A DNA stretch of 64,000 bases, taken from Rhodospirillaceae bacterium. Its GTDB lineage: Bacteria; Pseudomonadota; Alphaproteobacteria; UBA8366. Within the stretch, counting starts at the first letter, position 1. Each line of letters starts with the position of its first letter. The position numbers were made by a program, and so were the translations under genes. Below are positions 18,316-27,461 of this stretch, one piece after another. Location of the stretch: NCBI GenBank assembly GCA_002722095.1, contig PBKG01000006.1, forward strand, positions 545,826 to 609,825. Reading direction: 5' to 3'. The notes beneath the pieces are model-generated. The model ran no database searches. It was not told the origin of the DNA and saw only the letters and a list, made by a program, of their open reading frames with translations.

Positions 18316-19527
18316 ATGAGCGATCAAGCTTTTCCCAAAGGTCCGTTGAGCGGAATTCGCGTGCTCGATCTGAGTCGAGTCCTTACCGGGCCCTTTTGCA
18401 CCATGATCCTGGCCGATCTCGGCGCGGAGGTTGTGAAGCTTGAGGAACCGGGTTCGGGCGATCAGACCCGCACCGTGCCGCCCTTTGTCGAGGGAGAAAG
18501 CCATTACTATATGGCGATCAACCGCAACAAAAGGAGCATCGTTGTCGATTTGAAATCCGACGAGGGGCGCGAAATCGCGCGGGGGCTCGCCCGACAGTCG
18601 GATGTTTTGATCGAAAATTTTCGACCTGGTGTGATGGCGCGGCTCGGGCTCGATTATGAAAAACTTCAAGGCGAAAAACCGGAATTGATCATTTGCTCGA
18701 TCACCGGCTTTGGTCAGGAAGGGCCGATGGCGGAAGTGCCGTCTTTCGATTTGGTGACCCAAGCCCTAAGCGGAATTATGAGCATCAATGGCGAAGCGGA
18801 TGGACCGCCAACCAAGATGGGCGTGCCGATGGGTGACGTAGGCGGCGGTCTCTGGGCGGCGATTGCAGTGTTGGCGGCGCTGCAGCACCGAACCGCAACC
18901 GGCAAGGGTTTGCATGTGGATCTCAGCTTGCTCGACGGGTTGGTCGGTTTGCTCGGTTATTTGGCGGAAATTTATCTCGTCACTGGCGAGAGTCCCGGCC
19001 GGGTCGGTAGCGGCCATCATTCCATCGTGCCTTACGGTCGTTACCCGGTGAAGGACGGCCATATCGTACTGGCGCTTCATGTGGGACCGTTCTGGCGTAA
19101 ATTCTGCCAGGCGGTCGGGCATGCGGACTTGATCGAAAATCCCAAATTCAAAACCACCGCAGACCGGCAGGCAAACCGAGAGGAACTGGAAGCGATCGTG
19201 GTCGATATTCTGGCTGAAAAGACCGCGGCCGAATGGGGTGAATTTCTCCGTGACGCCGACATACCGAGCGGACCGGTGCTCGATATCGGTGAGGCCTTGC
19301 GCCAACCGTCTGTGGCGGCGCGAGGTCTGATTAAGGAAACCGATCATCCGGCAGCAGGTAAGGTCGAAGTGGTTGGGAGCCCGATTCAATATAAAGGCGC
19401 CTTCGAGGATGAGGCATATGCGCCCTCGGCGATTTTGGGCCAGCATACTGAGACGGTCTTGTCGGATTTGCTCGGCTATGACAAGGAACAGCTGGAGCGC
19501 CTGAAAAACAACGGAGTGATCGAATGA
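18316..19527 (+). CDS. CaiB/BaiF family III CoA-transferase
   Basis: 403 residues. N-terminal GIRVLDLSRVLTGPFCTM, then LADLGAEVVKLE, INRNKRSIVVDLKS and LIENFRPGVMARLGL are family hallmarks. The catalytic Asp that forms the acyl anhydride is Asp145 in PSFDLVTQALSG. It moves CoA between carboxylic acids; donor and acceptor are unknown. The ATG at 18316 is chosen because the family starts shortly before GIRVLD. The stop overlaps the next gene by 4 bp (ATGA), so the two are co-translated. Confidence 0.92.
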   Translation: MSDQAFPKGPLSGIRVLDLSRVLTGPFCTMILADLGAEVVKLEEPGSGDQTRTVPPFVEGESHYYMAINRNKRSIVVDLKSDEGREIARGLARQSDVLIENFRPGVMARLGLDYEKLQGEKPELIICSITGFGQEGPMAEVPSFDLVTQALSGIMSINGEADGPPTKMGVPMGDVGGGLWAAIAVLAALQHRTATGKGLHVDLSLLDGLVGLLGYLAEIYLVTGESPGRVGSGHHSIVPYGRYPVKDGHIVLALHVGPFWRKFCQAVGHADLIENPKFKTTADRQANREELEAIVVDILAEKTAAEWGEFLRDADIPSGPVLDIGEALRQPSVAARGLIKETDHPAAGKVEVVGSPIQYKGAFEDEAYAPSAILGQHTETVLSDLLGYDKEQLERLKNNGVIE

Positions 19528-20642
19528 GCGACAGTTTCGGCCAGGCTACAGATGAAGAACTCGACCGGCTTCGCGCAAAAATCGGCGAGCGGATGGAGAT
19601 TGCCGAACCTCCCCATCTGACCGAAGTAACCCGGGACGCGATCCGCCATTGGGCCTGGGCGACCGGCGATCGAAATCCGCTATATCTCGACGAAGCCCAT
19701 GCCGCGGCATCGCCCATCTGCGGCATTAGTGCGCCTCCGTGCATGCTCTATGGGTTTAACCGCATGTCGATTGGCTATCGCGGTGGCTTGCCCGGTGTGC
19801 ATTCGATGTTTGGGGGCACCCATTGGCGCTGGAAAAAACCGATCCCGCTCGGCGCACAAGTCTCGACCGAAGTTACCTTCAAGGAATTGACCGAGTTTCC
19901 CAGCCGTTTTGCGGGGCGCATGTTCAAGCAATCCTCCCATATCCGGTATGTCGATGGTAACGGGGTTGAACTTGCCGACGCGGACAGCTGGGGTATGCGC
20001 ACCGAACGGGTCAAGGCACGCAAGAAGGGCAAATACAAGAAGCTGGAACCGGAGTCTGTTTCCGAAGATCAGCTGTCAGAGATTGCCGCCGCCTACGAAG
20101 CGGAAATACCGCGTGGCGCCGAACCGCTTTATTGGGAAGATGTCGCTGAGGGTGAAGCGGTTCCGGGTCTGGTACGTGGCCCCTATTCGGCGACGGTCGC
20201 GGTTTGTTTCGAACAAGCCTGGGGTGGGCTTTTCATCAAGGCGCATTCCTATTGGTTCGATTACTTGAAGCGCCACCCGGCCGCAGGGATACCCAACGCC
20301 TATGGTGTCCCGGAACCGCCGGAGGCGGTGCATTGGGATTCGCCCTTGGCGAAATCCGTTGGCGTTCCCGAGGCCTATGACTATGGCCCCGAACGCATCT
20401 CATGGCTCGCAACCATGCTGACCAATTGGATCGGCGATCACGGATTTCTGGAAGAGCTTTACTGCGAAATTCGCCGCTTCAATCTGGTTGGTGACATCAC
20501 CTACGGCGAAGCTCAGGTGACGGCGAAAGAAAAGCTCGAAGACGGGCGGGGCCGTTTAAAACTGGATATTTTCGCCAAAGACCAGCGCGGCCATGTGACC
20601 GCGAAAGGATGGGCGACGGTTCTATTGCCGTGTAAGAGCTGA
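19524..20642 (+). CDS. Double-hotdog MaoC-like acyl dehydratase
   Basis: 372 residues with two hotdog-type halves. The first half has a FAS1-type dehydratase pattern (HWAWATGDRNPLYLDEAHA, near residue 45, an Asp-Asn-Pro variant of the MaoC D-x-N-P-x-H motif). The second half (from about residue 195, LYWEDVAEGEAVPGLVRGP) is more degenerate. Such proteins hydrate enoyl-CoA or the reverse. Translation is coupled to the CoA-transferase, so the CoA ester made by that enzyme may be its substrate. Confidence 0.8.
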   Translation: MSDSFGQATDEELDRLRAKIGERMEIAEPPHLTEVTRDAIRHWAWATGDRNPLYLDEAHAAASPICGISAPPCMLYGFNRMSIGYRGGLPGVHSMFGGTHWRWKKPIPLGAQVSTEVTFKELTEFPSRFAGRMFKQSSHIRYVDGNGVELADADSWGMRTERVKARKKGKYKKLEPESVSEDQLSEIAAAYEAEIPRGAEPLYWEDVAEGEAVPGLVRGPYSATVAVCFEQAWGGLFIKAHSYWFDYLKRHPAAGIPNAYGVPEPPEAVHWDSPLAKSVGVPEAYDYGPERISWLATMLTNWIGDHGFLEELYCEIRRFNLVGDITYGEAQVTAKEKLEDGRGRLKLDIFAKDQRGHVTAKGWATVLLPCKS

Positions 20643-20644
20643 AT

Positions 20645-21208
20645 TTATCTCCAGAGGAGAATGTCGGAAAATGCGGTCTCACCGTCGCCCGTATCGTCCG
20701 GCAGTTCCGCGGCCATGCAATACCTTCCGCCGCTGAAGACCAGCGGTGTGCCATCGCGATAGCTGAGCTTCTCCACTCGGCCAACGAAGAGCAGGTGATC
20801 ACCCCCGTCGATGGTACGTTCGGTGCTGCATTCGAAAACCGCCAAAGTGTCGTCGAGGACCGGGCAGCCTCCCTCGCCTGGGTGCCAGCCTATACCGTCG
20901 AACTTATCATCCGATGTCTGGGCGAACTGGTTGGAAACGGCCCGTTGGTGCGCACCCAATACGTTGATGGCGAAACAGCCGGCAGCCAGAAACCCTTCCC
21001 GCGACGGTGCTTCGTTAACTAGGCTCCACAACACCAGTGGCGGGTCGAGCGAAAGTGCTGCGAAGGAGTTCGCGGTCAATGCCTCGTGAGTTCCCGATGG
21101 TGTCGTTGTGGTGATCACGGTGATTCCGGTTGCAAATCGGCCAAGCGCATTGCGAAGTTCGCGCTGATCGAGCTGACCGTTTTCCGCGGCGATGGATTTA
21201 CGAGCCAT
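20645..21208 (-). CDS. Flavin reductase family protein (HpaC/FMN-binding split barrel)
   Basis: 187 residues. NALGRFATGITVITT, LTANSFAALSLDPPLVLWSL and INVLGAHQRAVSNQFA are typical of the NAD(P)H:flavin oxidoreductases that feed two-component monooxygenases. The C-terminal GDHLLFVGRVEKLSYRDG and PLVFSGGRYC complete the split barrel. It would give reduced flavin to the DszC-like or LLM oxygenases nearby; this pairing is inferred from context. It converges on the dehydratase with 2 bp between stops. Confidence 0.9.
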   Translation of the reverse strand: MARKSIAAENGQLDQRELRNALGRFATGITVITTTTPSGTHEALTANSFAALSLDPPLVLWSLVNEAPSREGFLAAGCFAINVLGAHQRAVSNQFAQTSDDKFDGIGWHPGEGGCPVLDDTLAVFECSTERTIDGGDHLLFVGRVEKLSYRDGTPLVFSGGRYCMAAELPDDTGDGETAFSDILLWR

Positions 21209-21285
21209 TGAGCCTAAATTCCCGTTCCGGCGTGATTCGCGGCAACCCTACACGTTTGTCTGTCGCGTGCAACCGCCAAGGTGTC

Positions 21286-22335
21286 CTAGGGCAGCGGTTC
21301 CTGTAGAGGCAGGCGCACCGGCTCGTTGCGGTCGGCGGACAAGTCGGCGGCGATATAGACTTCCATGACCTGGCGCGCCTCTTCCGGCGTTACCAGTACC
21401 GGCCGGTCCCGCAGGACCGCATCAACGAAATGCAAGGTTTCGTTCTCCATCGCGCCGGCAAAAACATGGCCGACGGATTCTCCTGGCATCGACGATATGG
21501 GCAGTTGAATTCCATCTTTCATCGTATTCAACACGACGTCCCTGTGGCTGTCATCGACGAGAAGCGCGCCTTCCGACCCCACCATTTCGATCCAGGTAGA
21601 TGAAAAGTTCGGATACCCGGGCGGTAGAATCCAGCCCGCGCCGATTACGAATACGACCCCATTGTCCATGGTCACCGTAATCCACATACAATCCGACGCG
21701 TTTACTTCCTTGATCATCACCTTCTCGACCGCCTGGGCGTAAACGCGCACCGGTCGTGCCGGCGCCAAACACCAAAGCACGAAATCGAGATCGTGGGTCG
21801 CTTCCATAGAGGCCGGGGAGAGTTTGATCCGGCCGGTGATTTTTTTGCCGAGATTTCGCGTGATATGGCGGCTGATCAACGCGCTTACCGGTTCGCCGAG
21901 AGTACCGTCTTCGACGCATTTTTTTACATACGCGTATTTCGGGCTGAACCGCTGGGAGTATCCGATGGTGAATTTGAGGTTTTGCCGGTTGGCAATAGCG
22001 ATTAGATCGTCTGCCTCTTCAAGAGTGAGCGCAATGGGCTTTTCGAGAAAAACATGCTTTCCCGCGAGCAGGCTTTCCTTCGCCATCGGGTAGTGAGTGG
22101 TTTCGGGGGTCGCGGATATGATGATGGCGTCGATATCGTCATGCTCTACCAAGCGTTCGTATTCGCTGGTGGCGGTGACGGGGTTTGTCGCCTTGGCCAC
22201 TTCATCCAGGCGTTTGGGGTCGATTTCGGCGATGTGCAACTGATCGATCAGCGGGCTATCCGCACAGCTGTCAGCGCGAATACCGCCGCACCAGCCGGTA
22301 CCGATGATGCCGACATTTATTTGATCTAAGGCCAT
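21286..22335 (-). CDS. Gfo/Idh/MocA family oxidoreductase
   Basis: 349 residues. The Rossmann motif is GIIGTGWCGGIRAD near residue 10; the catalytic-Lys signature VFLEKPIALTLEEAD is near 95. The C-terminal domain holds EATHDLDFVLW, with the His-Asp pair expected in the substrate site. It resembles inositol- or sugar-dehydrogenase members, but the substrate cannot be named. Divergent from another family member across a 78-bp spacer, and clearly a distinct paralogue. Confidence 0.9.
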   Translation of the reverse strand: MALDQINVGIIGTGWCGGIRADSCADSPLIDQLHIAEIDPKRLDEVAKATNPVTATSEYERLVEHDDIDAIIISATPETTHYPMAKESLLAGKHVFLEKPIALTLEEADDLIAIANRQNLKFTIGYSQRFSPKYAYVKKCVEDGTLGEPVSALISRHITRNLGKKITGRIKLSPASMEATHDLDFVLWCLAPARPVRVYAQAVEKVMIKEVNASDCMWITVTMDNGVVFVIGAGWILPPGYPNFSSTWIEMVGSEGALLVDDSHRDVVLNTMKDGIQLPISSMPGESVGHVFAGAMENETLHFVDAVLRDRPVLVTPEEARQVMEVYIAADLSADRNEPVRLPLQEPLP

Positions 22336-22413
22336 GTTTGCCCCATCAATAGAAATCGAGGCGGCACCATAGGCGGAAAATGTTTATGCTGCCAGCACCA
22401 GAGGAGGGGCGGA

Positions 22414-23484
22414 GTGAGCAAAAAAGAACTTGGCATTGCGGTCGTCGGGTCCGGTCGAATCGGGACTTTGCGGGCAAATATGGCCTCGCGCCATCCGTCG
22501 GTGAATTTTCTGGCGCTGGCGGACAAAGACAAGAGCCGCGCCGATGTGTTGGCGCAACAGACAGGCGCTGACCTCACAACCGAAGAGAATTACGAAGCCA
22601 TCAGCCATGATCGGGTCGATGCCGTCGTCGTGGCGACACCGGAACACGATCATACGGAAGCGGTGTTACAAGCTTTGTCGCTGGGTAAGCCGGTTTTTCT
22701 CGAAAAGCCGATAGCGCTCACCCTGGACGATGCGGACAAGATAATCGCCGAGATCGATAAGTCCGGCACCGAAGTGGTGATCGGATACTCGAGGCGTCAT
22801 GACCGCCGCTGGATGATGGCGAAAGAACAGATTGCCGAGGGACGGCTCGGTGAAGTCATTGCCATGCAGCAACGGGTCTACAATACCCGCGCCCAGATGC
22901 TGCAGATATTGCAGCGTGCACCCGACGCAACCCCGGTTAACGACGTGCTGACCTATTACGTGGATATGGCGTGTTGGTTCATGGAGGGCATTCGTCCGGT
23001 CGAAGTGGTGGCGCGGAGTCACGGTAAAGTCTATCGCGAACTGGGCCACGATGTGGACGAGGCGGCCTGGGCAATCATCACCTTCGAGAACGGATGCATC
23101 GCCAATCTCGGTATCTTCTATGCGCTACCCGCGACATACCCCACTTTTGGCCAAAGTCCGCGCTTCGAAATTCTCGGCGACCAAGGGGCGATTTTGCTCG
23201 ATGTGGACAATAAGGACAGCTTGTTATTCACCGACAATGGCGCCGAACACGCCTATGTACCCGACCACAAAACCAACATGCTTTTCATGCAGACCAATTC
23301 GTCCGGCGACTGGGCGCAGGGGGACTATTGGGGACCCATCGCCAACGAGACCCGTTCCTGGCTCGACCATTTGATCACCGGCCGCCCCACGGCACATCCA
23401 ACGGCCCATGAAGGACGGCGCACATTGGAAGTTACGTTGGCAATCGAGGAATCCGCGCGGACCGGCGACGCTGTGAAGCTCTGA
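22414..23484 (+). CDS. Gfo/Idh/MocA family oxidoreductase (inositol-dehydrogenase-like)
   Basis: 356 residues. Rossmann motif VVGSGRIGTLRA near residue 9, catalytic-Lys signature VFLEKPIALTLDDAD near 93, and IGYSRRHDRRWMMAKEQ, as in IolG-like members. The active-site region DVLTYYVDMACWFM has Tyr-Asp where many relatives have a His-Asp pair. The start is GTG at 22414, preceded by GAGGAGGGGC; no in-frame ATG gives a full Rossmann fold. Its neighbour across the divergent spacer is a second Gfo/Idh/MocA enzyme. Confidence 0.9.
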   Translation: MSKKELGIAVVGSGRIGTLRANMASRHPSVNFLALADKDKSRADVLAQQTGADLTTEENYEAISHDRVDAVVVATPEHDHTEAVLQALSLGKPVFLEKPIALTLDDADKIIAEIDKSGTEVVIGYSRRHDRRWMMAKEQIAEGRLGEVIAMQQRVYNTRAQMLQILQRAPDATPVNDVLTYYVDMACWFMEGIRPVEVVARSHGKVYRELGHDVDEAAWAIITFENGCIANLGIFYALPATYPTFGQSPRFEILGDQGAILLDVDNKDSLLFTDNGAEHAYVPDHKTNMLFMQTNSSGDWAQGDYWGPIANETRSWLDHLITGRPTAHPTAHEGRRTLEVTLAIEESARTGDAVKL

Positions 23485-23485
23485 C

Positions 23486-24667
23486 CTAAGGGTCGACCCG
23501 CTCCATACCGCGCGGATATGCGTGCACCGGCACGGCACCGTCGGCGGTAATTCGCATCATCTCGCCGGTTTGAACGCCCGCCTTGTGGTCCGGCGTAATC
23601 ACATTGGGCTGCACCACCAGATACATATTTTCCTGTAGCTCCATATCTGGGGCAGGGAAGATATCGCGGCTTTTCGATCCCAGGACCGGCGGCAGGTAGC
23701 CGCCGCCAAAGCCGTGTACCAAGTCATCCCAGATCGAAAAACCCGCGTCTTCGATCACGGTCGCCGCTTCGATAATTTCTTCGGGCCGGGTGCCTGGCTT
23801 GAGCACGGCGACAATCGCATCGAACGCCGCCATGGCGACATCGTGAAGATCCCGGTAAAGCGGCGTCGGGTCGGCGCCGACGGTGACTGTGCGGAGTATC
23901 TGGCCCGCATAGCCCCAGAATTGCGCGCTCAATTCCGTCGCTACCATATCGCCCTTGTTGATTTTGCGATTGGATGAAAACTGCCGCGGCACGCAATATC
24001 CGTCCTCATCCATACTGTTGATCATGAAATAATGTGTCTGGCTGATTGCGCCATACTTTACGAACGACCGCTCGACGACGTCGCCGAGTTCGTATTCTGT
24101 CATGCCGGTCTCGAGGCCGTTCGGAATGGAGCCTATGCCCATATCGGACAAAATGGCGCCGATTTGCATCCAATCATGCTCTTCTTCCGACTTGATCAAG
24201 CGCAATTGCGTGTAGTCGCCTCCCATATCGATCAACTCGCCGGCACCGGCGGCGAGCTGCGCATGCTGCTTGACGGTAAAATTACCGACGACCCCGAGGC
24301 GTGTGGTATCGCCGCCCCGTAGTTTTAATTCTTCGAGCGCGGACCCCACCGCCGAAACGCCTCCCCAGCGCACGTCGGTTAGACGAGCCATCATTTGGGC
24401 CATCGGTAAATGGTTGTAATGATTGACGAAAAGCACCGGCTCTTCACCCGGTGTCATGAGGATTACCGCATCGTTGGTGGTTGGCCAGCCGGTGAAATAG
24501 GGAACCGCGGGGCCGATCTTCAAAAACCCTCGGATTAACGCATGGGAAACGTCACGCGCGGCCATTTTTTCTTCGAAAGCCGCTCGGCGTCGCAGAAATT
24601 CCGCATCGCTGAACATGGGATATTCCTGTTCGACGATGTGTTGCAGATGTTCGGGAAATTTAACCAT
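23486..24667 (-). CDS. M24 (creatinase/Xaa-Pro peptidase) family protein lacking most metal ligands
   Basis: 393 residues with the two-domain creatinase/prolidase layout and a pita-bread C-terminal domain. The five metal-ligand sites of M24 peptidases (Asp, Asp, His, Glu, Glu) read as Glu (in MVATELSA), Gln (in GYAGQILRT, where peptidases have GYAGDITRT), His kept (in LVHGFGGGY), Gln (in YLVVQPNV) and probably Gly (in TGEMMRIT). That fits the metal-independent creatinase-type members better than an aminopeptidase. The actual amidine or amide substrate is unknown. Divergent from the VOC epimerase gene. Confidence 0.8.
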   Translation of the reverse strand: MVKFPEHLQHIVEQEYPMFSDAEFLRRRAAFEEKMAARDVSHALIRGFLKIGPAVPYFTGWPTTNDAVILMTPGEEPVLFVNHYNHLPMAQMMARLTDVRWGGVSAVGSALEELKLRGGDTTRLGVVGNFTVKQHAQLAAGAGELIDMGGDYTQLRLIKSEEEHDWMQIGAILSDMGIGSIPNGLETGMTEYELGDVVERSFVKYGAISQTHYFMINSMDEDGYCVPRQFSSNRKINKGDMVATELSAQFWGYAGQILRTVTVGADPTPLYRDLHDVAMAAFDAIVAVLKPGTRPEEIIEAATVIEDAGFSIWDDLVHGFGGGYLPPVLGSKSRDIFPAPDMELQENMYLVVQPNVITPDHKAGVQTGEMMRITADGAVPVHAYPRGMERVDP

Positions 24668-24865
24668 CTTTCGCGTCGACTCTTATGGGTTTCGGTCTTC
24701 GCACCTTTTATAGCAGGATCGGTTCCGGGGACATTCCCCTAGCAAACCCCTAGCGAATTTGTGGATGACCCTTGGCCCGCAGTTGTCGCAGATGGTCCCA
24801 CTGGTGTATTCCATTGGAAGAAAATAATAGGCGGCATCCGACATTTGCCGGCGAAGCGAGCATAA

Positions 24866-25300
24866 ATGGCTGACAATGACTCCCAGGAAGAAGCACCGAT
24901 TCCGGTAAATGGCTTCGAGCATGTGGCGATCGCGGTGCCTGATCTCGATGCGGCAATGGCGTTTTATCGGGAACATTTCGGTTGCGAGGTGACGGAGCCT
25001 GTCGTGGTGGAGACCCAGCTTGTGCGCATGGCGTATGTAGAACTCGGGAACGCCAAAATCGAACTTATGGAGCCGACGAGCGAAAAGTCACCGATCGCGC
25101 GGTTTATCGAACGCAATCCGAACGGCGGCATACATCATATTTGCCTGCGCGTGCCCGATGTCCCAGCTGCGGCCGAAGGCGCGTCGGAAACGGGTCTCCG
25201 CGTGTTGGGCGATGGCAAGCCGGTGAAAGGCTATGAAGGCCAAGATCTGTTTTTCATGCACCCCAAAGATACGCTGGGAACGCTGATCGAAATCGAATAA
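24866..25300 (+). CDS. VOC-superfamily protein, methylmalonyl-CoA epimerase-like
   Basis: 144 residues. The vicinal-oxygen-chelate fold shows two beta-alpha-beta-beta-beta units starting at GFEHVAIAVPDLDAAMAFY and GGIHHICLRVPDV. Likely metal ligands are the His in FEHVAI, the Gln in VETQLVRM, the second His of IHHICL and the last Glu in TLIEIE, the H-Q-H-E set of methylmalonyl-CoA epimerase. Its place before a crotonase and CoA-transferases suggests it acts on a CoA thioester other than methylmalonyl-CoA, or alongside them. First gene of a five-gene run ending at 29083. Confidence 0.82.
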   Translation: MADNDSQEEAPIPVNGFEHVAIAVPDLDAAMAFYREHFGCEVTEPVVVETQLVRMAYVELGNAKIELMEPTSEKSPIARFIERNPNGGIHHICLRVPDVPAAAEGASETGLRVLGDGKPVKGYEGQDLFFMHPKDTLGTLIEIE

Positions 25301-25346
25301 TCGAAAATTTCAAACGCAAGCCTGAGAAAAAGGGGAGATACCGCCA

Positions 25347-26216
25347 ATGGGCAGCGATAACAAATACGAAGAAATCCTCTATGAAGTGAAAGACGGGGTG
25401 GCCTGGATCACTATCAACCGTCCGGACGTAATGAACGCCTTTCGCGAACAGACTCTGGACGAACTGATCGACGCTTTCCAATCGACCCGCCATGACCCGA
25501 CAATTGCCGTGGCCGTGGTGACGGGGGCCGGTGATCAGGCTTTCTCCGCGGGTGGCGATTTCCACGCGATGATGCGCCTTAACTGGCAGAACGCCGCACA
25601 ATGGAACGACCGCATGCTTGGCTGCGCCATGGCCATTCGCGGCCTCCACATTCCAGTGATCGCAATGATCAATGGTTGGTGCATGGGCGGCGGTCACGAA
25701 CTGGCGCTTTGGTGCGATCTCGCAATCGCTTGCGACGATGCCCAGCTCGGTCAGACCGGAGCTCGGGTCGGTGCTTGCCCGACGGTGGGCGCAACGCAAT
25801 ATATCCCGCGTCTCATCGGCGAGCGTCTCGCCCGCGAAATGATTTTCGGTTGCCGCACGTTCAAAGGCCCCGAAGCCGAGGCCGTCGGGCTCATCAACCG
25901 CTCGGTGCCGCGCGAGAAACTGCGCGAAACCGTCGAGGAATATTGCGAACGTATTAAGGGCTACAGTTCTCAGACAATTCGCCAGACCAAACGCTCGCTC
26001 AATTTCGAGTCCGATCAGCTCTATGCCTCCTGGCAACACGGCATGGAATTGCTGGCGCATGTCTGGGGTTCCGAGGAAAGCTTGGAAGGCATGAACGCGT
26101 TCATGGAGAAACGTAAACCCGACTTCGATAAGTTTCGTCAGCGCAATAAGGTCGAGATGGATAAATATCTCGACGGCTTGGCCAACGACGAGAATATGCG
26201 TCCGCCGAAGAAATAG
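25347..26216 (+). CDS. Crotonase-family protein resembling MenB / BadI ring-cyclising or ring-opening enzymes
   Basis: 289 residues. Crotonase features: the oxyanion segment FSAGGDFHAM near 70 and INGWCMGGGHELALWCDL near 107. Hydratase-type Glu (in GGGHELAL) is kept, but the second catalytic Glu of hydratases is replaced: the segment reads LGQTGARVGACPTVGATQ, like the GQTGPKVGS of MenB and BadI. MenB forms and BadI hydrolyses rings on CoA esters, so a ring-opening role is plausible but unproven. The gene ends 5 bp before a class III CoA-transferase. Confidence 0.8.
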   Translation: MGSDNKYEEILYEVKDGVAWITINRPDVMNAFREQTLDELIDAFQSTRHDPTIAVAVVTGAGDQAFSAGGDFHAMMRLNWQNAAQWNDRMLGCAMAIRGLHIPVIAMINGWCMGGGHELALWCDLAIACDDAQLGQTGARVGACPTVGATQYIPRLIGERLAREMIFGCRTFKGPEAEAVGLINRSVPREKLRETVEEYCERIKGYSSQTIRQTKRSLNFESDQLYASWQHGMELLAHVWGSEESLEGMNAFMEKRKPDFDKFRQRNKVEMDKYLDGLANDENMRPPKK

Positions 26217-26221
26217 CGCCG

Positions 26222-27448
26222 ATGGCGGAAGAATCCCCCGATCGGCCGCTGACCGGCATCCGGGTCATCGACATGACCCGGATTCTTGCCGGGCCTTTCT
26301 GCACCATGAATCTCGGCGATATGGGCGCCGAGATCATCAAAATCGAGCAGCCCGGAAAGGGCGACGATACCCGCGCTTGGGGGCCACCCTTCGCGGGGGG
26401 GTCGGAAAGCGGGGAGGCGGCGTATTTTCTCGGGGTCAATCGCAACAAGAAAAGCGTCACGCTAGATCTCAAGGACCCACGCGGCCTCGATATCCTGAAA
26501 ACCCTGATCAAGGGTGCGGACGTGCTGGTGGAGAATTTCAAAGCGGGCACGCTCGAGAAATGGGGCCTTACCCGCGAGTGGATGGAAGCGAACGCGCCGC
26601 AAGTGGTGCATACCCAGATCACCGGCTATGGCGAGAAGGGTCCGAAGGCGGGCATGCCGGGGTATGATTTTCTGCTGCAAGCGGAATCGGGTTTGATGGC
26701 GATTACCGGCGAGGAAGACGGTTCCTCGATGAAGCTGGGCGTAGCGATCGTCGATGTCTGCACCGGCATGTATGCGGCGATGAGTATTCTCGGCGCGCTC
26801 AACGCGCGGACGCGCACCGGCAAAGGTCAGAAGACGACGATAACGCTTTACGATTCAGCGGTTTCCGTGCTGGTCAATGTGGCGTCCAACTATCTCATCA
26901 GCGGCGAGGAAGCGGGGCGTTACGGCAACGGTCATCCGAACATCGTGCCCTATCGCGATTTTCCGTGTGGCGCCAAGGGTGAAAGCGAGATTGCGCTTGC
27001 GGTCGGTAACGATATGCAATTCGCGAAGCTCGCCGGATTGGTGGGTCATCCGGAATGGGCCGAAGACGACCGGTACCAAACCAATCCCAACCGGGTCCGC
27101 AATCGGGCCGAAGTGGATGAGATGGTGCGGGAGGCATTGAGTGCGAAAGGAGCCGACGAATGGATAACCCTATTCGAGCAGGAAGGTATCCCGTGCAGCG
27201 TGGTCAACCCGGTCGGTGACGCGCTGGAAAGCGAGCAGACCGCGGCCAACCGTATGATCGAGGAAATAGAGCATCCCACCGCGGGCTTGGTCCGCATGCT
27301 CGGCATTCCCTACCGGTTTTCCGATACGCCGGCTGGTGTTTCGTTGCCGCCGCCGGTTCTGGGCGCCGATACGGATGCAGTGTTGAGCGATTTGGCCGAC
27401 GTGAGCGCCGACGATTTGGCTATTCTCAAAAAGGACGGCGTGATCTAG
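26222..27448 (+). CDS. CaiB/BaiF family III CoA-transferase
   Basis: 408 residues. GIRVIDMTRILAGPFCTMN, GVNRNKKSVTLDLKDPRG and VENFKAGTLEKWGL are family markers; the catalytic Asp is Asp149 in PGYDFLLQAESG. It is a different paralogue from the one at 18316, closer to succinyl-CoA:carboxylate transferases by its general pattern. It sits in the middle of the VOC-crotonase-transferase run, so it probably activates or recycles CoA for a pathway acid. Spacing to neighbours is 5 and 7-13 bp. Confidence 0.92.
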   Translation: MAEESPDRPLTGIRVIDMTRILAGPFCTMNLGDMGAEIIKIEQPGKGDDTRAWGPPFAGGSESGEAAYFLGVNRNKKSVTLDLKDPRGLDILKTLIKGADVLVENFKAGTLEKWGLTREWMEANAPQVVHTQITGYGEKGPKAGMPGYDFLLQAESGLMAITGEEDGSSMKLGVAIVDVCTGMYAAMSILGALNARTRTGKGQKTTITLYDSAVSVLVNVASNYLISGEEAGRYGNGHPNIVPYRDFPCGAKGESEIALAVGNDMQFAKLAGLVGHPEWAEDDRYQTNPNRVRNRAEVDEMVREALSAKGADEWITLFEQEGIPCSVVNPVGDALESEQTAANRMIEEIEHPTAGLVRMLGIPYRFSDTPAGVSLPPPVLGADTDAVLSDLADVSADDLAILKKDGVI

Positions 27449-27461
27449 GTGGCGAGTGACC

